DNA of 64,000 bases from Vagococcus proximus (GTDB taxonomy: Bacteria; Bacillota; Bacilli; Lactobacillales; Vagococcaceae), in contig NZ_JAPDSH010000003.1 in assembly GCF_029143285.1 (NCBI RefSeq), positions 186,001-250,000 of the forward strand. The letters run 5' to 3'. Numbering within the stretch: position 1 is the first letter of the stretch; the number at the start of each line of letters is the position of its first letter. The notes beneath the pieces are model-generated. The model was given only the letters and a program-made list of their open reading frames with translations, had not been told where the DNA came from and did not search any database. A program made the translations under genes and the position numbers. Positions 46,808 to 57,916 of the stretch are shown one piece after another.

Positions 46808-47231
46808 TCGATTCACCACCCATTTCCTCACGTTTTACAATCTTAGTTTTAACAGGTAATTTGTGAGAAGCAAGTCTTAATGCTTCACGAGCTACGTCTT
46901 CTGGTACTCCAGCGATTTCAAACATGATTTTACCACGTTTAACTGGTGCAACCCATCCTTCAGGAGCCCCTTTACCTTTACCCATACGAACGCCAATTGC
47001 TTTCGATGTATATGATTTATGAGGGAAAATTTTAATCCATACTTTCCCGCCACGTTTCATATAACGTGTCATTGCGATACGTGATGCTTCAATTTGGCGG
47101 TTAGTAATCCATTTTGATTCAACAGCTTGTAAACCGTATTCACCAAATGCTACCTCTTTACCACCTTTAGCTTCTCCGCGCATTTTACCTCTAAACTCAC
47201 GACGGTGTTTCACACGTTTAGGTACTAACAT
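46797..47231 (-). CDS. rplP: 50S ribosomal protein L16
   Basis: 144 aa uL16, close to the A-site tRNA elbow. [19 protein letters not shown] beginning, [21 protein letters not shown], and [22 protein letters not shown] with the conserved Arg region. It starts 2 bp after rpsC and overlaps rpmC. Confidence 0.98.
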   Translation of the reverse strand: MLVPKRVKHRREFRGKMRGEAKGGKEVAFGEYGLQAVESKWITNRQIEASRIAMTRYMKRGGKVWIKIFPHKSYTSKAIGVRMGKGKGAPEGWVAPVKRGKIMFEIAGVPEDVAREALRLASHKLPVKTKIVKREEMGGESNEG

Positions 47232-47233
47232 GA

Positions 47234-47899
47234 TTATTTCCCTCCTTTCTCAGTGTTTTTCATACCAGGAAGAATTTCTCCGCGATAGATCCACACTTTA
47301 ACTCCTAGTTTTCCGTATGTTGTATCTGCTTCTTCCCATGCATAGTCAATATCAGCACGTAATGTATGTAATGGAACAGTTCCTTCTGAATATCCTTCAG
47401 CGCGGGCAATATCTGCACCGTTCAAACGACCAGAAACTTGAGTTTTGATCCCTTGTGCTCCACTTCTCATTGTACGTTGGATTGCTTGTTTTTGAGCGCG
47501 ACGGAATGCCACACGATTTTCTAATTGACGAGCAATTCCTTCTGCTACTAATTTAGCATCTAAATCTGGTTTTTTAATTTCCACAATATTAATATGGATT
47601 TCATTAGGTTTTCTACCAGTTAATTTAACTAGTTCTTTTCTAATGTTCTCAACTTCAGATCCACCTTTACCAATAACCATTCCTGGTTTAGCTGTATGTA
47701 GTGATACGTTCACACGTTTTGCAGCGCGTTCGATTTCTACTTTTGAAACAGCGGCATCGGCTAGTCTAGATGAGACAAATTTACGAATTTTTAAATCTTC
47801 GTGTAAATATTCAGCATACTCTTTTTCAGCATACCATTTAGCGTCCCAATCACGGATGACGCCGACACGAAGTCCAATAGGATGTATTTTTTGACCCAC
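47234..47899 (-). CDS. rpsC: 30S ribosomal protein S3
   Basis: 221 aa uS3, part of the mRNA entry channel. [22 protein letters not shown] start, KH domain with [20 protein letters not shown], and the C-terminal [14 protein letters not shown]. It follows rplV by 18 bp. Confidence 0.98.
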   Translation of the reverse strand: MGQKIHPIGLRVGVIRDWDAKWYAEKEYAEYLHEDLKIRKFVSSRLADAAVSKVEIERAAKRVNVSLHTAKPGMVIGKGGSEVENIRKELVKLTGRKPNEIHINIVEIKKPDLDAKLVAEGIARQLENRVAFRRAQKQAIQRTMRSGAQGIKTQVSGRLNGADIARAEGYSEGTVPLHTLRADIDYAWEEADTTYGKLGVKVWIYRGEILPGMKNTEKGGK

Positions 47900-47917
47900 T
47901 GATTGTCCCTCCTTCTT

Positions 47918-48265
47918 TTACTTCTCAGTCACTACTACTGTAATGTGACTTGTTCTTTTGTTGATTGGTGATGCTGAACCTTTCGCACGAGGACGGAAAC
48001 GTTTCATCGTTGGTCCTTCGTTAACAAATGCTTCAGATACTACCAAATTCTCAACATCTAAATCATAGTTATTTTCTGCATTGGCAACAGCTGACATCAA
48101 TACTTTTTCAATAATTCCAGCCGGTTTATTCGGTGTGAATTTTAAGATTGAAATAGCTTCTGCTACGCTTTTCCCTCTGATTAAATCGATCGTAATACGC
48201 GCTTTACGAGGTGAAGTACGAACTGTTTTTGCAGTTGCTCTTGCTGAAGTAATTTGTTCTGACAT
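47918..48265 (-). CDS. rplV: 50S ribosomal protein L22
   Basis: 115 aa uL22, whose long hairpin lines the exit tunnel. [24 protein letters not shown], and the hairpin region [20 protein letters not shown] looks normal with no macrolide-resistance-type insertion visible. It lies between rpsS and rpsC. Confidence 0.98.
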   Translation of the reverse strand: MSEQITSARATAKTVRTSPRKARITIDLIRGKSVAEAISILKFTPNKPAGIIEKVLMSAVANAENNYDLDVENLVVSEAFVNEGPTMKRFRPRAKGSASPINKRTSHITVVVTEK

Positions 48266-48287
48266 TTGAAATTCCTCCCCTCAATAA

Positions 48288-48566
48288 TTAGCGTTTTGTT
48301 TTTTTATCGTCAACAACATGCCCACGATATGTTCTTGTTGGTGCAAATTCACCTAATTTGTGTCCTACCATGTCTTCTTGAATATAGACAGGAACATGTT
48401 TACGTCCGTCATAAACAGCGATTGTATAACCTACAAAGTTAGGGAAAATCGTTGAACGACGTGACCATGTTTTAATAACACTTTTCTTTTCAGAATCTTT
48501 TTGAGCTTCAACCTTTTTCATTAAATGCTCATCAATAAAAGGTCCCTTCTTCAAACTACGGCCCAT
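48288..48566 (-). CDS. rpsS: 30S ribosomal protein S19
   Basis: 92 aa uS19 of the 30S head. [20 protein letters not shown] beginning, [28 protein letters not shown], and [11 protein letters not shown] near the end. It follows rplB by 44 bp. Confidence 0.98.
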   Translation of the reverse strand: MGRSLKKGPFIDEHLMKKVEAQKDSEKKSVIKTWSRRSTIFPNFVGYTIAVYDGRKHVPVYIQEDMVGHKLGEFAPTRTYRGHVVDDKKTKR

Positions 48567-48610
48567 GGTGAACCTCCTCTCAAATTATATGGCTTTAAGC
48601 CACGAGTGTT

Positions 48611-49444
48611 TTATTTTGTTTTGCGACGTCTAACAATAAGTTTGTCAGATGCAGCTTTCTTATTACGAGTTTTGTAACCAAGCGTTGGTTTACCCCAAGG
48701 TGTAACTGGGCTAGGACGTCCGATTGGAGCTTTACCTTCACCACCACCGTGTGGGTGATCGTTCGGATTCATTACGCTACCACGTACAGTTGGACGTTTG
48801 CGCATCCAACGGCTACGGCCGGCTTTACCAATGTTGATTAATTCGTGTTGTTCATTACCTACAGCACCGATTGAAGCACGACAAGTAGCTAAGATCATAC
48901 GGACTTCACCTGAATTCAAGCGAACTAAGACGTATTTACCTTCTTTACCTAAAACTTGTGCTTTAGTACCAGCTGAACGGATTAATTGTCCGCCTTTGCC
49001 TGGTTTCATTTCGATATTGTGGATAACTGTACCAACTGGAATGTTTGCTAATGGTAACGCGTTACCAATTTTAATATCAGCATTATCGCCTGATACAACT
49101 TGCATTCCTACTTCTAATCCTTTTGGTGCTAAGATGTATGTTTTCACACCATCAGTATAGTGGATTAAAGCGATATTAGCAGATCTGTTTGGATCATACT
49201 CGATTGTTTTAACAAGTCCAACAACGTTGTCTTTGTTACGTTTAAAGTCAATCACGCGGTATTGACGTTTGTGCCCGCCACCTTGATGGCGTACAGTAAT
49301 ACGTCCGTTGTTGTTACGACCAGCATTGTTTTTAAGTGGTTGTAATAACGTTTTTTCGGGCGTTGAAGTTGTGATTTCAGCGAAATCAGAACCTGTCATA
49401 TTACGACGGCCGTTAGTGGTTGGTTTATACTTTTTAATTCCCAC
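48611..49444 (-). CDS. rplB: 50S ribosomal protein L2
   Basis: 277 aa uL2, needed for subunit association and close to the peptidyl-transferase centre. [21 protein letters not shown] beginning, [19 protein letters not shown], and the conserved [19 protein letters not shown] loop with the functionally important His. It follows rplW by 43 bp. Confidence 0.98.
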   Translation of the reverse strand: MGIKKYKPTTNGRRNMTGSDFAEITTSTPEKTLLQPLKNNAGRNNNGRITVRHQGGGHKRQYRVIDFKRNKDNVVGLVKTIEYDPNRSANIALIHYTDGVKTYILAPKGLEVGMQVVSGDNADIKIGNALPLANIPVGTVIHNIEMKPGKGGQLIRSAGTKAQVLGKEGKYVLVRLNSGEVRMILATCRASIGAVGNEQHELINIGKAGRSRWMRKRPTVRGSVMNPNDHPHGGGEGKAPIGRPSPVTPWGKPTLGYKTRNKKAASDKLIVRRRKTK

Positions 49445-49487
49445 GTCTATGTTCCCTCCTATTTAAAAATTAGAGTCTTGACCTGAA

Positions 49488-49778
49488 TTATTCAGCGTCA
49501 AACAATTGAATTTCTTTTGATTCTTTAGTTAACGTCACGATAGCTTTACGACGTTTTTTCGTATATCCTGCATATTTACCCATGCGTTTTAATTTTGGTT
49601 TAACGTTCATGATGTTTACGTTTTTAACTTTAACACCATCAAACGCAGCCTCTACTGCTTGTTTCACGTGAGTTTTGTTAGCACGAGTATCCACATCAAA
49701 TGTGTATTTTTTCTCGTCCATAGCTAACATTGAAGCTTCTGTGATAACTGGGCGTTTAATTACATCTAGTAATTCCAT
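49488..49778 (-). CDS. rplW: 50S ribosomal protein L23
   Basis: 96 aa uL23, the exit-tunnel docking site for trigger factor. [24 protein letters not shown] beginning (split here: [30 protein letters not shown]) and [18 protein letters not shown] are typical. Its ATG overlaps the rplD stop by one base (TAATG). Confidence 0.97.
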   Translation of the reverse strand: MELLDVIKRPVITEASMLAMDEKKYTFDVDTRANKTHVKQAVEAAFDGVKVKNVNIMNVKPKLKRMGKYAGYTKKRRKAIVTLTKESKEIQLFDAE

Positions 49779-50401
49779 TATGCAAGCACCTCCTCTACTT
49801 GAGTAAGAGCAGCTTGAGTAATTAACATTTTATCGTTAGCTACTACATCCAACACGCTTACGTTGTCTGCTTCTACAACAGATACGTTTGGTAAGTTACG
49901 AGCTGATAACGCTGCGAAGTCGTTGCCGCTTTCTAAAACGACTAAAACTTTAGTTGTTACATCTAATTTTGCTAAAACCTCTTTAAATCCTTTTGTTTTT
50001 GGTGCGTCAAAGCCTAAAGCGTCAACAACAACAAATTTTTCTTCAGCAACTTTTTCTGATAATACAGATTTGATCGCTAAACGACGAACTTTTTTAGGAA
50101 GTTTGTAGCTGTATGAACGTGGTGTTGGTCCGAAGACTACTCCACCGCCACGCCATTGTGGTGAACGGATAGAACCTTGACGCGCACGTCCAGTTCCTTT
50201 TTGTCTCCACGGCTTACGTCCACCGCCGCGAACAGCACTACGATTTTTAACCGCGTGAGTTCCTTGTCTTAATGAAGCACGTTGCATGATGATTGCATCA
50301 AATACAACACTTTCGTTAGGCTCAATCCCGAAAATTGTATCGTTTAACTCAACAACTCCGTTTTTTGATCCATCTTGTTTAAATAATGCTACAGTTGGCA
50401 T
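49778..50401 (-). CDS. rplD: 50S ribosomal protein L4
   Basis: 207 aa uL4, which lines the exit tunnel with a long loop. [20 protein letters not shown] and [20 protein letters not shown] are the loop hallmarks and look wild type. In the S10 operon L4 is a known autoregulator in several bacteria, which fits the structured leader upstream of rpsJ. It lies between rplC and rplW. Confidence 0.98.
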   Translation of the reverse strand: MPTVALFKQDGSKNGVVELNDTIFGIEPNESVVFDAIIMQRASLRQGTHAVKNRSAVRGGGRKPWRQKGTGRARQGSIRSPQWRGGGVVFGPTPRSYSYKLPKKVRRLAIKSVLSEKVAEEKFVVVDALGFDAPKTKGFKEVLAKLDVTTKVLVVLESGNDFAALSARNLPNVSVVEADNVSVLDVVANDKMLITQAALTQVEEVLA

Positions 50402-50426
50402 TCCTTAGTCCTCCTCTCTTCAACAA

Positions 50427-51056
50427 TTATTTCCCAGTTTTCACTGATTTGATTTGTACTAATGATTTTTTAGAACCTGGTACATTACCTTTAATTAAGA
50501 TAACATTTTTTTCAAGATCTACACGTACAACTTCTAGATTTTGAATAGTGACACGATCGCCACCCATTTGACCAGCTAATTTCTTGTTCTTAAATACTCT
50601 ATTCGGATCTACTGGACCCATTGACCCAGGACGACGGTGGTAACGAGAACCGTGACTCATTGGTCCGCGAGATTGTCCGTGACGTTTAATAACGCCTTGG
50701 TAACCTTTACCTTTAGTTGTTCCTGTAACGTTAATGATGTCTCCTGCTTCGAAGATATCTACCTTAATTTCTTTACCTACTTCGTAATCTCCTAGCTCAA
50801 CATCTTTAAACTCTTTAATGAAGCGCTTAGGAGCCGTGTTTGCTTTTGCAACATGACCTTTCGCCGGTTTGTTCGCTAAGACTTCACGTTTGTCTTGATA
50901 ACCTAATTGAACTGCTTCGTAACCATCTGTATCCATTGTTTTAACTTGTAAAACAACGTTTGGAGTAGCTTCGATTACAGTAACTGGGATTAACTCGCCA
51001 TTTTCAGTGAAAACTTGCGTCATTCCTACTTTTTTTCCTAAGATTCCTTTAGTCAT
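50427..51056 (-). CDS. rplC: 50S ribosomal protein L3
   Basis: 209 aa uL3, an assembly initiator that reaches the peptidyl-transferase centre. [20 protein letters not shown] beginning and the [20 protein letters not shown] loop with the glutamine that is methylated in many bacteria. The frame extends to 51074, but the ATG at 51056 follows GGAGG and matches the family. Confidence 0.98.
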   Translation of the reverse strand: MTKGILGKKVGMTQVFTENGELIPVTVIEATPNVVLQVKTMDTDGYEAVQLGYQDKREVLANKPAKGHVAKANTAPKRFIKEFKDVELGDYEVGKEIKVDIFEAGDIINVTGTTKGKGYQGVIKRHGQSRGPMSHGSRYHRRPGSMGPVDPNRVFKNKKLAGQMGGDRVTIQNLEVVRVDLEKNVILIKGNVPGSKKSLVQIKSVKTGK

Positions 51057-51081
51057 GAGTGCACCTCCATCCATTTAATTT

Positions 51082-51390
51082 TTATAACTTGATTTCAATA
51101 TTCACACCACTTGGTAAGTCAAGCTTCATTAAAGCATCAACTGTTTTTGGTGTTGGGTTCACAATGTCAATCAGACGTTTGTGAGTTCGCATTTCGAATT
51201 GTTCGCGAGAATCTTTGTACTTATGAGTCGCACGGATTACAGTGTAAACTGAACGATCTGTTGGTAACGGAATCGGACCTGATACGTCAGCTCCAGTTCT
51301 TTTCGCTGTTTCAACGATTTTCTCCGCAGATTGATCTAAAATACGGTGTTCATACGCTTTTAAACGGATACGAATTTTTTGTTTTGCCAT
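51082..51390 (-). CDS. rpsJ: 30S ribosomal protein S10 (NusE)
   Basis: 102 aa uS10, a 30S head protein that also pairs with NusB/NusG in antitermination. [23 protein letters not shown] split as [17 protein letters not shown] and [23 protein letters not shown] are diagnostic. First gene of the S10 operon; it has a strong AAGGAGGG site and a folded leader. Confidence 0.98.
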   Translation of the reverse strand: MAKQKIRIRLKAYEHRILDQSAEKIVETAKRTGADVSGPIPLPTDRSVYTVIRATHKYKDSREQFEMRTHKRLIDIVNPTPKTVDALMKLDLPSGVNIEIKL

Positions 51391-51418
51391 TTTTGTTCCC
51401 TCCTTCGCCTATTTTGAA

Positions 51419-51516
51419 AAGTAGACATAGCTCCACGAAAATACCGACACAGCCTCCCATGGCAATGCGTCCGGGTGTGTCGCAACCTCTCGCTTCTCAG
51501 CCGCAGGGTTTCTACT
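51419..51516 (-). ncRNA. Structured leader RNA of the S10 operon
   Basis: An outer stem pairs 51420-51425 with 51511-51516. Inside are CGACACA/TGTGTCG (51445-51451 with 51476-51482) enclosing a further CCC/GGG stem, and a second hairpin CCT...AGG at 51486-51507. The unit ends about 30 nt before rpsJ. Its position fits the ribosomal-protein leaders known at the S10 operon, probably read by L4; identity by family is inferred. Confidence 0.55.
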
Positions 51517-51540
51517 AACATCCCCACTCGTGACCGCTAT

Positions 51541-51549
51541 ATAATAACA
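51541..51549 (-). promoter_or_regulatory. Possible extended -10 promoter of the S10 operon
   Basis: Minus strand TGT-TATTAT, with the -10 at 51541-51546, but no recognisable -35. It would start transcription just before the folded leader. Confidence 0.4.
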
Positions 51550-51568
51550 GCACCTTAGCTAGTATACT

Positions 51569-51600
51569 AAAAAAAAAGCTCACACGCAAGCTTTTTTTTT
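51569..51600 (-). terminator. Terminator after the secreted-protein gene
   Basis: A9-GCT and AGC-T9 flank an 8-nt loop with GC content; T-run on the minus strand. It isolates the upstream gene from the S10 operon. Confidence 0.7.
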
Positions 51601-51607
51601 AAATAAA

Positions 51608-52390
51608 TTAAAAAACATCACTAGGAGACTCTATTGCATTTTCATTATTATTCTCAGCTGTCTCTCCAACATGATCTTGGTCATTTTGATTAACTTGCGT
51701 CTCACCAATTTGTCCCTCTAACACCTCTGTTGTTTCTGTAACATTCATTTCGATTGATTGAGTTTCCGTGAGTTGAGTTTCTGTTTCTGTCAGTTGAGTC
51801 TCTGTTTCTGTCAGTTGAGTCTCTGTTTCTGTTATTTCTGTTTCTTTAGCTTTACTATCCGCTCCAACCGAATAGCCTATAAAACCTTCGAGAAACATTC
51901 TGATTTCTATAACTTTGTCCTTAAAATCATCTTTTTCTAACTTTTCAATTTTATCATTAAGTTTTTCTAATTTATCAGCTGTTACACCTTCTTTAACAGG
52001 AGCCTCTTCTATATACTTATCACCTATTAATACAGGAGTCTCAAACATACTATTCAATGTATTTTGTATATCCCATTTTTGTTTTGCTTTTTTTAGCAAT
52101 TTCTTCTCAGAAGACGATAGTTCATCAGACTCTTTTTCCAATGCTTCTATTGATTCAATTGAGATATCTTTGGCTAAGAAAATCTTTTTAGAATTTAAAA
52201 ATATCTTATCTATCTTATTATTATCTTTTTTCTCACTCTTTGTTTCAGTTGTCTTGATAACTTTAACTTTATTCTTTGATACCTCTTCACCCTTAACATT
52301 CGAATTATAATACGTTGTACCTAGCAGCAAAGATCCAACAGCAAATGCACCTGATACAGTAACAAGTAATCCGTTTTTAAACTTCCCCAT
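51608..52390 (-). CDS. Secreted or membrane-anchored protein with Thr/Glu repeats, unknown function
   Basis: 260 aa that I do not recognise. An N-terminal hydrophobic segment (about 7-27) suits a signal peptide or anchor. A charged, helix-rich middle (about 65-170) contains ELSSSEKKLLKKAKQKWDI and KLEKLNDKIEKLEKDDFKDK, with coiled-coil character. Then come three copies of the heptad TETETQL (about 187-207) and an acidic, Asn/Gln/Glu-rich tail without LPXTG, GW or LysM motifs. The ATG follows AGAGGTAATAATA. It lies alone between terminators, inside the tuf-rpsJ junction. Confidence 0.75.
   Translation of the reverse strand: MGKFKNGLLVTVSGAFAVGSLLLGTTYYNSNVKGEEVSKNKVKVIKTTETKSEKKDNNKIDKIFLNSKKIFLAKDISIESIEALEKESDELSSSEKKLLKKAKQKWDIQNTLNSMFETPVLIGDKYIEEAPVKEGVTADKLEKLNDKIEKLEKDDFKDKVIEIRMFLEGFIGYSVGADSKAKETEITETETQLTETETQLTETETQLTETQSIEMNVTETTEVLEGQIGETQVNQNDQDHVGETAENNNENAIESPSDVF
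51770..51832 (-). repeat. Three tandem 21-bp repeats
   Basis: Units at 51770-51790, 51791-51811 and 51812-51832; the last two are identical and the first has two changes. In frame they encode the TETETQL heptads, so copy number can change without a frameshift. Confidence 0.9.
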
Positions 52391-52455
52391 TATTATTACC
52401 TCTTTCTTTTTAAATGCAATCCACTACATTTTACACCATAAGCCATGCATAAACA

Positions 52456-52490
52456 ACAAAAAAAACCAAGAGCAAAAGCTCTTGGTTTTA
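52456..52490 (-). terminator. Terminator after tuf
   Basis: AAAACCAAGAGC/GCTCTTGGTTTT around AAAA, T-run on the minus strand, ending the str operon. Confidence 0.92.
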
Positions 52491-52498
52491 AAGATAGA

Positions 52499-53686
52499 TT
52501 ATTTAGTGATTTCAGATACAACACCTGAACCAACAGTACGTCCACCTTCACGAATAGAGAAACGAGTTCCCTCTTCGATAGCGATTGGGTGAATTAATGT
52601 TACGTCGATAGTAACGTTATCACCAGGCATTACCATTTCAGTACCTTCTGGTAACTCGATAACACCAGTTACGTCAGTTGTACGGAAATAGAATTGAGGA
52701 CGGTAGTTAGTGAAGAATGGAGTGTGACGTCCACCCTCTTCTTTTGATAGTACATAAACTTCAGCACTAAATTGAGTATGTGGAGTGATTGTTCCAGGCG
52801 CAGCTAATACTTGACCACGTTGGATATCTTCACGTGCAACACCACGTAATAAAGCTCCGATGTTATCGCCAGCTTCAGCGTAATCTAATAATTTACGGAA
52901 CATTTCAACACCAGTAACAGTGATTTTAGCAGTTTCTTCAGCGATACCTACTAATTCAACTTCGTCACCTACTGAGATAGTACCACGTTCAACACGGCCT
53001 GTAGCAACAGTACCACGTCCAGTAATTGAGAATACATCCTCTACTGGCATCATGAATGGTTTGTCATGGTCACGTTCTGGAGTTGGGATGTAAGCATCAA
53101 CTTCAGCCATTAATTCCATGATTTTATCTTCGTACATTTCTTCGCCTTCTAGGGCTTTAAGAGCTGAACCAGCAACGATTGGAGTATCGTCTCCTGGGAA
53201 ATCGTATTCGCTTAATAAGTCACGAACTTCCATTTCTACTAATTCTAATAACTCTTCATCATCAACCATATCCATTTTGTTTAAGAATACAACGATGTAT
53301 GGAACACCAACGTTACGAGAAAGTAAGATGTGTTCACGAGTTTGTGGCATTGGGCCATCAGCAGCAGATACTACTAAGATAGCTCCATCCATTTGTGCAG
53401 CACCAGTGATCATGTTTTTAACGTAATCCGCGTGACCTGGGCAATCCACGTGAGCGTAGTGACGGTTTTCTGTTTCATATTCGATATGAGAAGTTGAGAT
53501 TGTGATACCACGTTCTTTTTCTTCTGGAGCATTATCGATATCAGCGTAGTTTTGAGCTTCACCGAATCCTTTTTTTGATAATACAGTTGCGATAGCAGCT
53601 GATAAAGTTGTTTTACCATGATCGACGTGTCCGATTGTACCAACGTTTACGTGTGGTTTTGAACGGTCAAATTTTTCTTTAGCCAT
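52499..53686 (-). CDS. tuf: Elongation factor Tu
   Basis: GTPase that delivers aminoacyl-tRNA. 395 aa. G1 GHVDHGKT (19-26), DCPGH (about 81-85), NKMD and SALKAL are intact; domains 2 and 3 show [17 protein letters not shown] and [21 protein letters not shown]. The ATG follows TAGGAGG. It lies after fusA, with its own promoter in the gap. Confidence 0.99.
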   Translation of the reverse strand: MAKEKFDRSKPHVNVGTIGHVDHGKTTLSAAIATVLSKKGFGEAQNYADIDNAPEEKERGITISTSHIEYETENRHYAHVDCPGHADYVKNMITGAAQMDGAILVVSAADGPMPQTREHILLSRNVGVPYIVVFLNKMDMVDDEELLELVEMEVRDLLSEYDFPGDDTPIVAGSALKALEGEEMYEDKIMELMAEVDAYIPTPERDHDKPFMMPVEDVFSITGRGTVATGRVERGTISVGDEVELVGIAEETAKITVTGVEMFRKLLDYAEAGDNIGALLRGVAREDIQRGQVLAAPGTITPHTQFSAEVYVLSKEEGGRHTPFFTNYRPQFYFRTTDVTGVIELPEGTEMVMPGDNVTIDVTLIHPIAIEEGTRFSIREGGRTVGSGVVSEITK

Positions 53687-53753
53687 TTTAAGTTCCTCCT
53701 AGGAATGTTATTTTTTTATTTCGAGACAGGTTAATCCTGACATCGTTATTACA

Positions 53754-53783
53754 ATTTTACACGATAACCTACTAGATTGACAA
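53754..53783 (-). promoter_or_regulatory. Internal promoter for tuf
   Basis: Minus strand TTGTCA (53778-53783), 18-bp spacer, TAAAAT (53754-53759), between fusA and tuf. It would allow tuf to exceed fusA expression. Confidence 0.6.
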
Positions 53784-53793
53784 GAGAAGTCAA

Positions 53794-55878
53794 TTAGTTA
53801 GAACCGCCATTTTTCTTAATGATTTCTTCTTGTACTGATTTCGGTACATCTTCGTAATGATCAAATGTCATTGTGAAGACACCACGACCTTGAGTCGCAG
53901 AACGTAAAGTAGTTGCATAACCGAACATTTCAGCTAATGGAATCATAGCACGAACTACTTGAGAGTTCCCACGAGCTTCCATACCTTCAACGCGGCCACG
54001 ACGTGACGTTACGTGTCCCATGATATCACCTAAGTAATCTTCAGGGATAACAATTTCAATACCCATAATTGGTTCTAAGATTGCAGGTTGAGCTTTTTTA
54101 GCAGCGGCTTTAAGCGCCATAGAAGCAGCAACACGGAATGCAGTTTCATTAGAATCGACATCATGGTATGAACCATCGTAAAGTTTCGCTTTAATATCAA
54201 CTAAAGGATAACCAGCTAATACACCATTATCCATAGAAGCTCTTAAGCCCGCTTCAACTGCTGGAATATATTCACGAGGAACAACCCCACCAACGATAGC
54301 ATTTTCAAAGGCAAATCCAGCACCCTCTTCATTTGGAGTGAATTCAACCCAAACATGTCCATATTGACCTTTACCACCAGACTGACGTACAAATTTACCT
54401 TCAGCTTGAGTAACAGGCGCACGGAAAGTTTCACGGTAAGAAACTTGAGGAGCACCTACGTTAGCTTCTACTTTGAACTCGCGACGCATACGGTCTACAA
54501 GGACGTCTAAGTGAAGCTCACCCATACCAGCGATAATTGTTTCACCAGTTTCAGGGTTTGTTGATGCACGGAAAGTTGGATCTTCTTCAGATAATTTTTG
54601 TAATGCAGTACCCATTTTATCTTGGTCAGCTTTTGATTTAGGCTCAATAGCAACTTCAATAACTGGCTCCGGGAACTCCATTGATTCAAGAATAACTAGG
54701 TTTTTCTCGTCACATAGAGTATCTCCTGTTGTTGTATCTTTAAGACCAACAGCAGCAGCGATGTCCCCTGCATATACTTCTGAGATTTCTTCACGAGAGT
54801 TAGCGTGCATTTGTAAGATACGTCCTACACGTTCACGTTTCCCTTTAGAAGCGTTTCTCACGTATGAACCAGATTGTAAAACACCTGAGTAAACACGGAA
54901 GAATGTTAAACGACCTACGAATGGGTCAGTCATAACTTTAAATGCTAACGCAGCAAATGGAGCGTCATCAGTTGATGGTACAACCACTTCTTCGTCAGTA
55001 TCAGGGTTGATACCTGTAATCGCAGCAACATCAGTTGGTGCAGGTAAGTAGTCAATAACGCCATCAAGCATTAATTGAACTCCTTTATTTTTGAAAGCTG
55101 ATCCACAGTAAACTGGGAATAACTCAACATTAATTGTCGCACGACGGATAGCCGCGTTTAATTCTTCAATTGAGATTTCTTCGCCTTCTAAGTATTTCAT
55201 TGTTAATTCTTCATCAGTTTCAGCTACAGCCTCAACTAATTTTTCACGCCATTCAGTAGCTAACTCTAAATATTCAGCTGGAATTTCTTCTTCGCGAATA
55301 TCTGTACCTAAATCGTTGGTGTACATTTCAGCTTTCATTGTGATTAAGTCGATAATCCCAGTGAACTCATCTTCTGCACCGATTGGTAATTGAACAGGTA
55401 CTGCGTTAGCTTGTAAACGATCATGTAACGTACTTACTGAGTATAAGAAGTCCGCACCAATTTTATCCATTTTATTAATGAATACTGTACGAGGAACTCC
55501 GTAAGTAGTTGCTTGACGCCATACTGTTTCTGTTTGTGGCTCAACACCTGATTGCGCATCAAGTACTGTAACAGCACCATCTAATACACGTAATGAACGT
55601 TCAACTTCAACAGTGAAGTCTACGTGTCCAGGAGTATCGATGATATTTACACGGTGGCCTTTCCATGAAGCTGTTGTTGCCGCTGAAGTAATTGTAATAC
55701 CACGTTCTTGCTCTTGTTCCATCCAGTCCATTTGAGAAGCTCCATCATGAGTTTCTCCAATTTTATGAATTTTACCAGTGTAGTATAAAATACGTTCAGT
55801 TGTAGTTGTTTTACCAGCATCAATATGGGCCATGATACCGATATTACGAGTTTTATCTAGGGTAAATTCTCTAGGCAT
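53794..55878 (-). CDS. fusA: Elongation factor G
   Basis: Ribosomal translocase, 694 aa. G1 AHIDAGKTT (about 17-25), [18 protein letters not shown], and domain IV-V sequences such as [14 protein letters not shown] and [15 protein letters not shown]. Length is normal. It follows rpsG by about 105 bp in the str operon. Confidence 0.99.
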   Translation of the reverse strand: MPREFTLDKTRNIGIMAHIDAGKTTTTERILYYTGKIHKIGETHDGASQMDWMEQEQERGITITSAATTASWKGHRVNIIDTPGHVDFTVEVERSLRVLDGAVTVLDAQSGVEPQTETVWRQATTYGVPRTVFINKMDKIGADFLYSVSTLHDRLQANAVPVQLPIGAEDEFTGIIDLITMKAEMYTNDLGTDIREEEIPAEYLELATEWREKLVEAVAETDEELTMKYLEGEEISIEELNAAIRRATINVELFPVYCGSAFKNKGVQLMLDGVIDYLPAPTDVAAITGINPDTDEEVVVPSTDDAPFAALAFKVMTDPFVGRLTFFRVYSGVLQSGSYVRNASKGKRERVGRILQMHANSREEISEVYAGDIAAAVGLKDTTTGDTLCDEKNLVILESMEFPEPVIEVAIEPKSKADQDKMGTALQKLSEEDPTFRASTNPETGETIIAGMGELHLDVLVDRMRREFKVEANVGAPQVSYRETFRAPVTQAEGKFVRQSGGKGQYGHVWVEFTPNEEGAGFAFENAIVGGVVPREYIPAVEAGLRASMDNGVLAGYPLVDIKAKLYDGSYHDVDSNETAFRVAASMALKAAAKKAQPAILEPIMGIEIVIPEDYLGDIMGHVTSRRGRVEGMEARGNSQVVRAMIPLAEMFGYATTLRSATQGRGVFTMTFDHYEDVPKSVQEEIIKKNGGSN

Positions 55879-55982
55879 TCTAATTTCTCCTCTCTTGTGA
55901 TAAATGTTTCTTAGTAAATCAAGTCAACCATCTGAATCTTCCCAACGCAAAGAAGCGCCCGGAAGAAACAGAGAGGATTATT

Positions 55983-56453
55983 TTACCAACGGTAATGAGC
56001 GAACGCTCTGTTGGCATCTGCCATTTTATGAGTGTCTTCACGTTTTTTAACTGAAGCACCAGTGTTGTTAGCAGCATCCATGATTTCTTTAGCTAAACGC
56101 TGTTCCATAGTGTGTTCACCACGTAAACGAGCATAGTTAGCTAACCAACGAAGTGCTAATGTCATTTGACGTTCTGGACGAACCTCAACTGGCACTTGGT
56201 AGTTAGAACCACCCACACGACGAGCTTTTACTTCTAATACAGGTTTAATGTTTTCCATCGCTTGATTGAAAACTTCGATTGGCTCATTTCCTGTAGATTC
56301 TTTAATAATATCAAAGGCGTTATAAATAATGTTCGCCGCAGTACCACGTTTACCATCAATCATAATACGGTTGATTAAACGAGTTACATCTTTTGATTGG
56401 AAAATTGGATCAGGTAAAACTTCACGTTTTGGAGCTGGACCTTTTCTTGACAT
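55983..56453 (-). CDS. rpsG: 30S ribosomal protein S7
   Basis: 156 aa uS7, the primary binder of the 16S 3' domain. [18 protein letters not shown] beginning, KVEV-type [21 protein letters not shown], and NRAFAHYRW at the end. It follows rpsL by about 55 bp. Confidence 0.98.
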   Translation of the reverse strand: MSRKGPAPKREVLPDPIFQSKDVTRLINRIMIDGKRGTAANIIYNAFDIIKESTGNEPIEVFNQAMENIKPVLEVKARRVGGSNYQVPVEVRPERQMTLALRWLANYARLRGEHTMEQRLAKEIMDAANNTGASVKKREDTHKMADANRAFAHYRW

Positions 56454-56508
56454 TCCAAATTCCTCCTTCCGATTCTGAATTTTTTAGTTTATTTGTAGTT
56501 GCTTATAA

Positions 56509-56931
56509 TTAAGCTTTTTGTGGTTTAGGTTTTTTAGCACCATATTTAGAGCGGCTTTGTTTACGGTCAGTAACACCGGCAGTATCAAGCGCACCACGTA
56601 CGATATGGTAACGAACTCCTGGTAAATCTTTTACACGTCCTCCACGGATCAAGACAACACTATGTTCTTGTAAGTTATGTCCGATACCTGGAATGTAAGC
56701 AGTAACCTCAATGTTATTAGACAAACGAACACGAGCGTATTTACGTAACGCTGAGTTGGGTTTTTTAGGTGTCATTGTACCCACACGTGTACATACTCCA
56801 CGTTTATGAGGAGCGTTTGTATTTGTTAGAGATTTTTTCAAGCTGTTATAGCCTTTTCCTAAAGCAGGAGAACCTGATTTAGTTACTTTTGATTGACGAG
56901 ATTTACGAATTAATTGATTAATCGTTGGCAT
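56509..56931 (-). CDS. rpsL: 30S ribosomal protein S12
   Basis: 140 aa uS12, part of the decoding centre. [21 protein letters not shown] beginning as [12 protein letters not shown]; the two streptomycin-relevant lysines lie in [11 protein letters not shown] and [13 protein letters not shown] and are wild type. The frame extends to 57009, but the ATG at 56931 follows AAGGAGG and gives the normal protein. First gene of the str operon. Confidence 0.98.
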   Translation of the reverse strand: MPTINQLIRKSRQSKVTKSGSPALGKGYNSLKKSLTNTNAPHKRGVCTRVGTMTPKKPNSALRKYARVRLSNNIEVTAYIPGIGHNLQEHSVVLIRGGRVKDLPGVRYHIVRGALDTAGVTDRKQSRSKYGAKKPKPQKA

Positions 56932-57084
56932 TCTAATTTCCTCCTTCCCTAAAGGGTTTTCTAGTCCCACACATCCTGGTGGGTCATTTTTTTTGATAAA
57001 AATAAGCAAGTTAACTTGCTAGTTTTATCTCAAAAATGCTACATGGACAGTATTCAAATCGACTGTACTTTAAGCACCGTTTAG

Positions 57085-57114
57085 ATAATACCATGTTTTC
57101 GGAAAAACTGTCAA
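57085..57114 (-). promoter_or_regulatory. Sigma-A promoter of the str operon (rpsL-rpsG-fusA)
   Basis: Minus strand TTGACA (57109-57114), 18-bp spacer, TGG-TATTAT (-10 at 57085-57090, with extended TGn). About 150 nt of leader precede rpsL. Confidence 0.82.
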
Positions 57115-57227
57115 CCTCTTTCAATATATTTTTTATAATTACTTCATTTGCCTATGCTTGTCACACAAACAATTATATAATGTTAATTGTAGTTAATTTT
57201 ACTTTTATTATATAGGAGGAATCTAAA

Positions 57228-57911
57228 ATGAATTTAAAACAAATGGTCGGGATAGAAGCTGCTACACATGTAACCGATGGTATGATTGTTGGTCTTGGTA
57301 CAGGGTCAACTGCGTACTATTTAGTTGAAGAAATAGGGCGTCGCATAGCCGAAGAAGGGCTATCTATTACGGGTGTTACAACATCTAAAGCTACAGAAAA
57401 ACAAGCATTAGGATTAAATATCCCATTAAAAAGTATCGATGAGGTCCCTTATGTAGATATCACAGTTGACGGCGCAGATGAAATTAGCTCTGACTATCAA
57501 GGTATCAAAGGCGGCGGTGCTGCCCTTTTGTTTGAAAAAATAGTTGCTAGTAATTCGAAAAAAAACATTTGGATTGTTGATGAATCTAAGATGGTTGAGA
57601 CTCTTGGGAAATTCCCTTTACCCATAGAAGTTATTCCTTATGGCTCTCAACAATTACTTAAAAAATTTGAAGAAAAAGGGCTTAATCCTAAACTTCGCTT
57701 AACAGCTGATAACGAACGACTAAAAACTGACAGCGATAATTACATCATCGATTTACATATGGAAACTATCCCAAACAATAAAGTTAAACAGCTAGCCTCT
57801 TGGTTAGATACTCTAACAGGTGTTGTAGAACACGGTCTTTTTTTAGATATTGTAGATACGGTTATCATTGGAAAAGGAACCTCACCCGAAACAATAAACG
57901 TTTCTCGTTAA
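57228..57911 (+). CDS. rpiA: Ribose-5-phosphate isomerase A
   Basis: Interconverts ribose 5-phosphate and ribulose 5-phosphate. 227 aa: [16 protein letters not shown] (phosphate-binding loop, about 22-37), VDGADEI with the catalytic Asp/Glu region, [14 protein letters not shown] and [19 protein letters not shown]. The ATG follows TAGGAGG. It is divergent from the str operon. Its product feeds Prs and links to deoB, which supplies the same sugar phosphate. Confidence 0.97.
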   Translation: MNLKQMVGIEAATHVTDGMIVGLGTGSTAYYLVEEIGRRIAEEGLSITGVTTSKATEKQALGLNIPLKSIDEVPYVDITVDGADEISSDYQGIKGGGAALLFEKIVASNSKKNIWIVDESKMVETLGKFPLPIEVIPYGSQQLLKKFEEKGLNPKLRLTADNERLKTDSDNYIIDLHMETIPNNKVKQLASWLDTLTGVVEHGLFLDIVDTVIIGKGTSPETINVSR

Positions 57912-57916
57912 ACTAA

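Noticed and set aside
51770-51832. CRISPR-like array
   Set aside because: Repeats are directly adjacent with no spacers and lie in frame within a coding region.
51758-51940. Cys-rich plus-strand frame with repeated FCFCQLSL-like units
   Set aside because: Antisense image of the 21-bp repeats in the secreted-protein gene; no ribosome-binding site.
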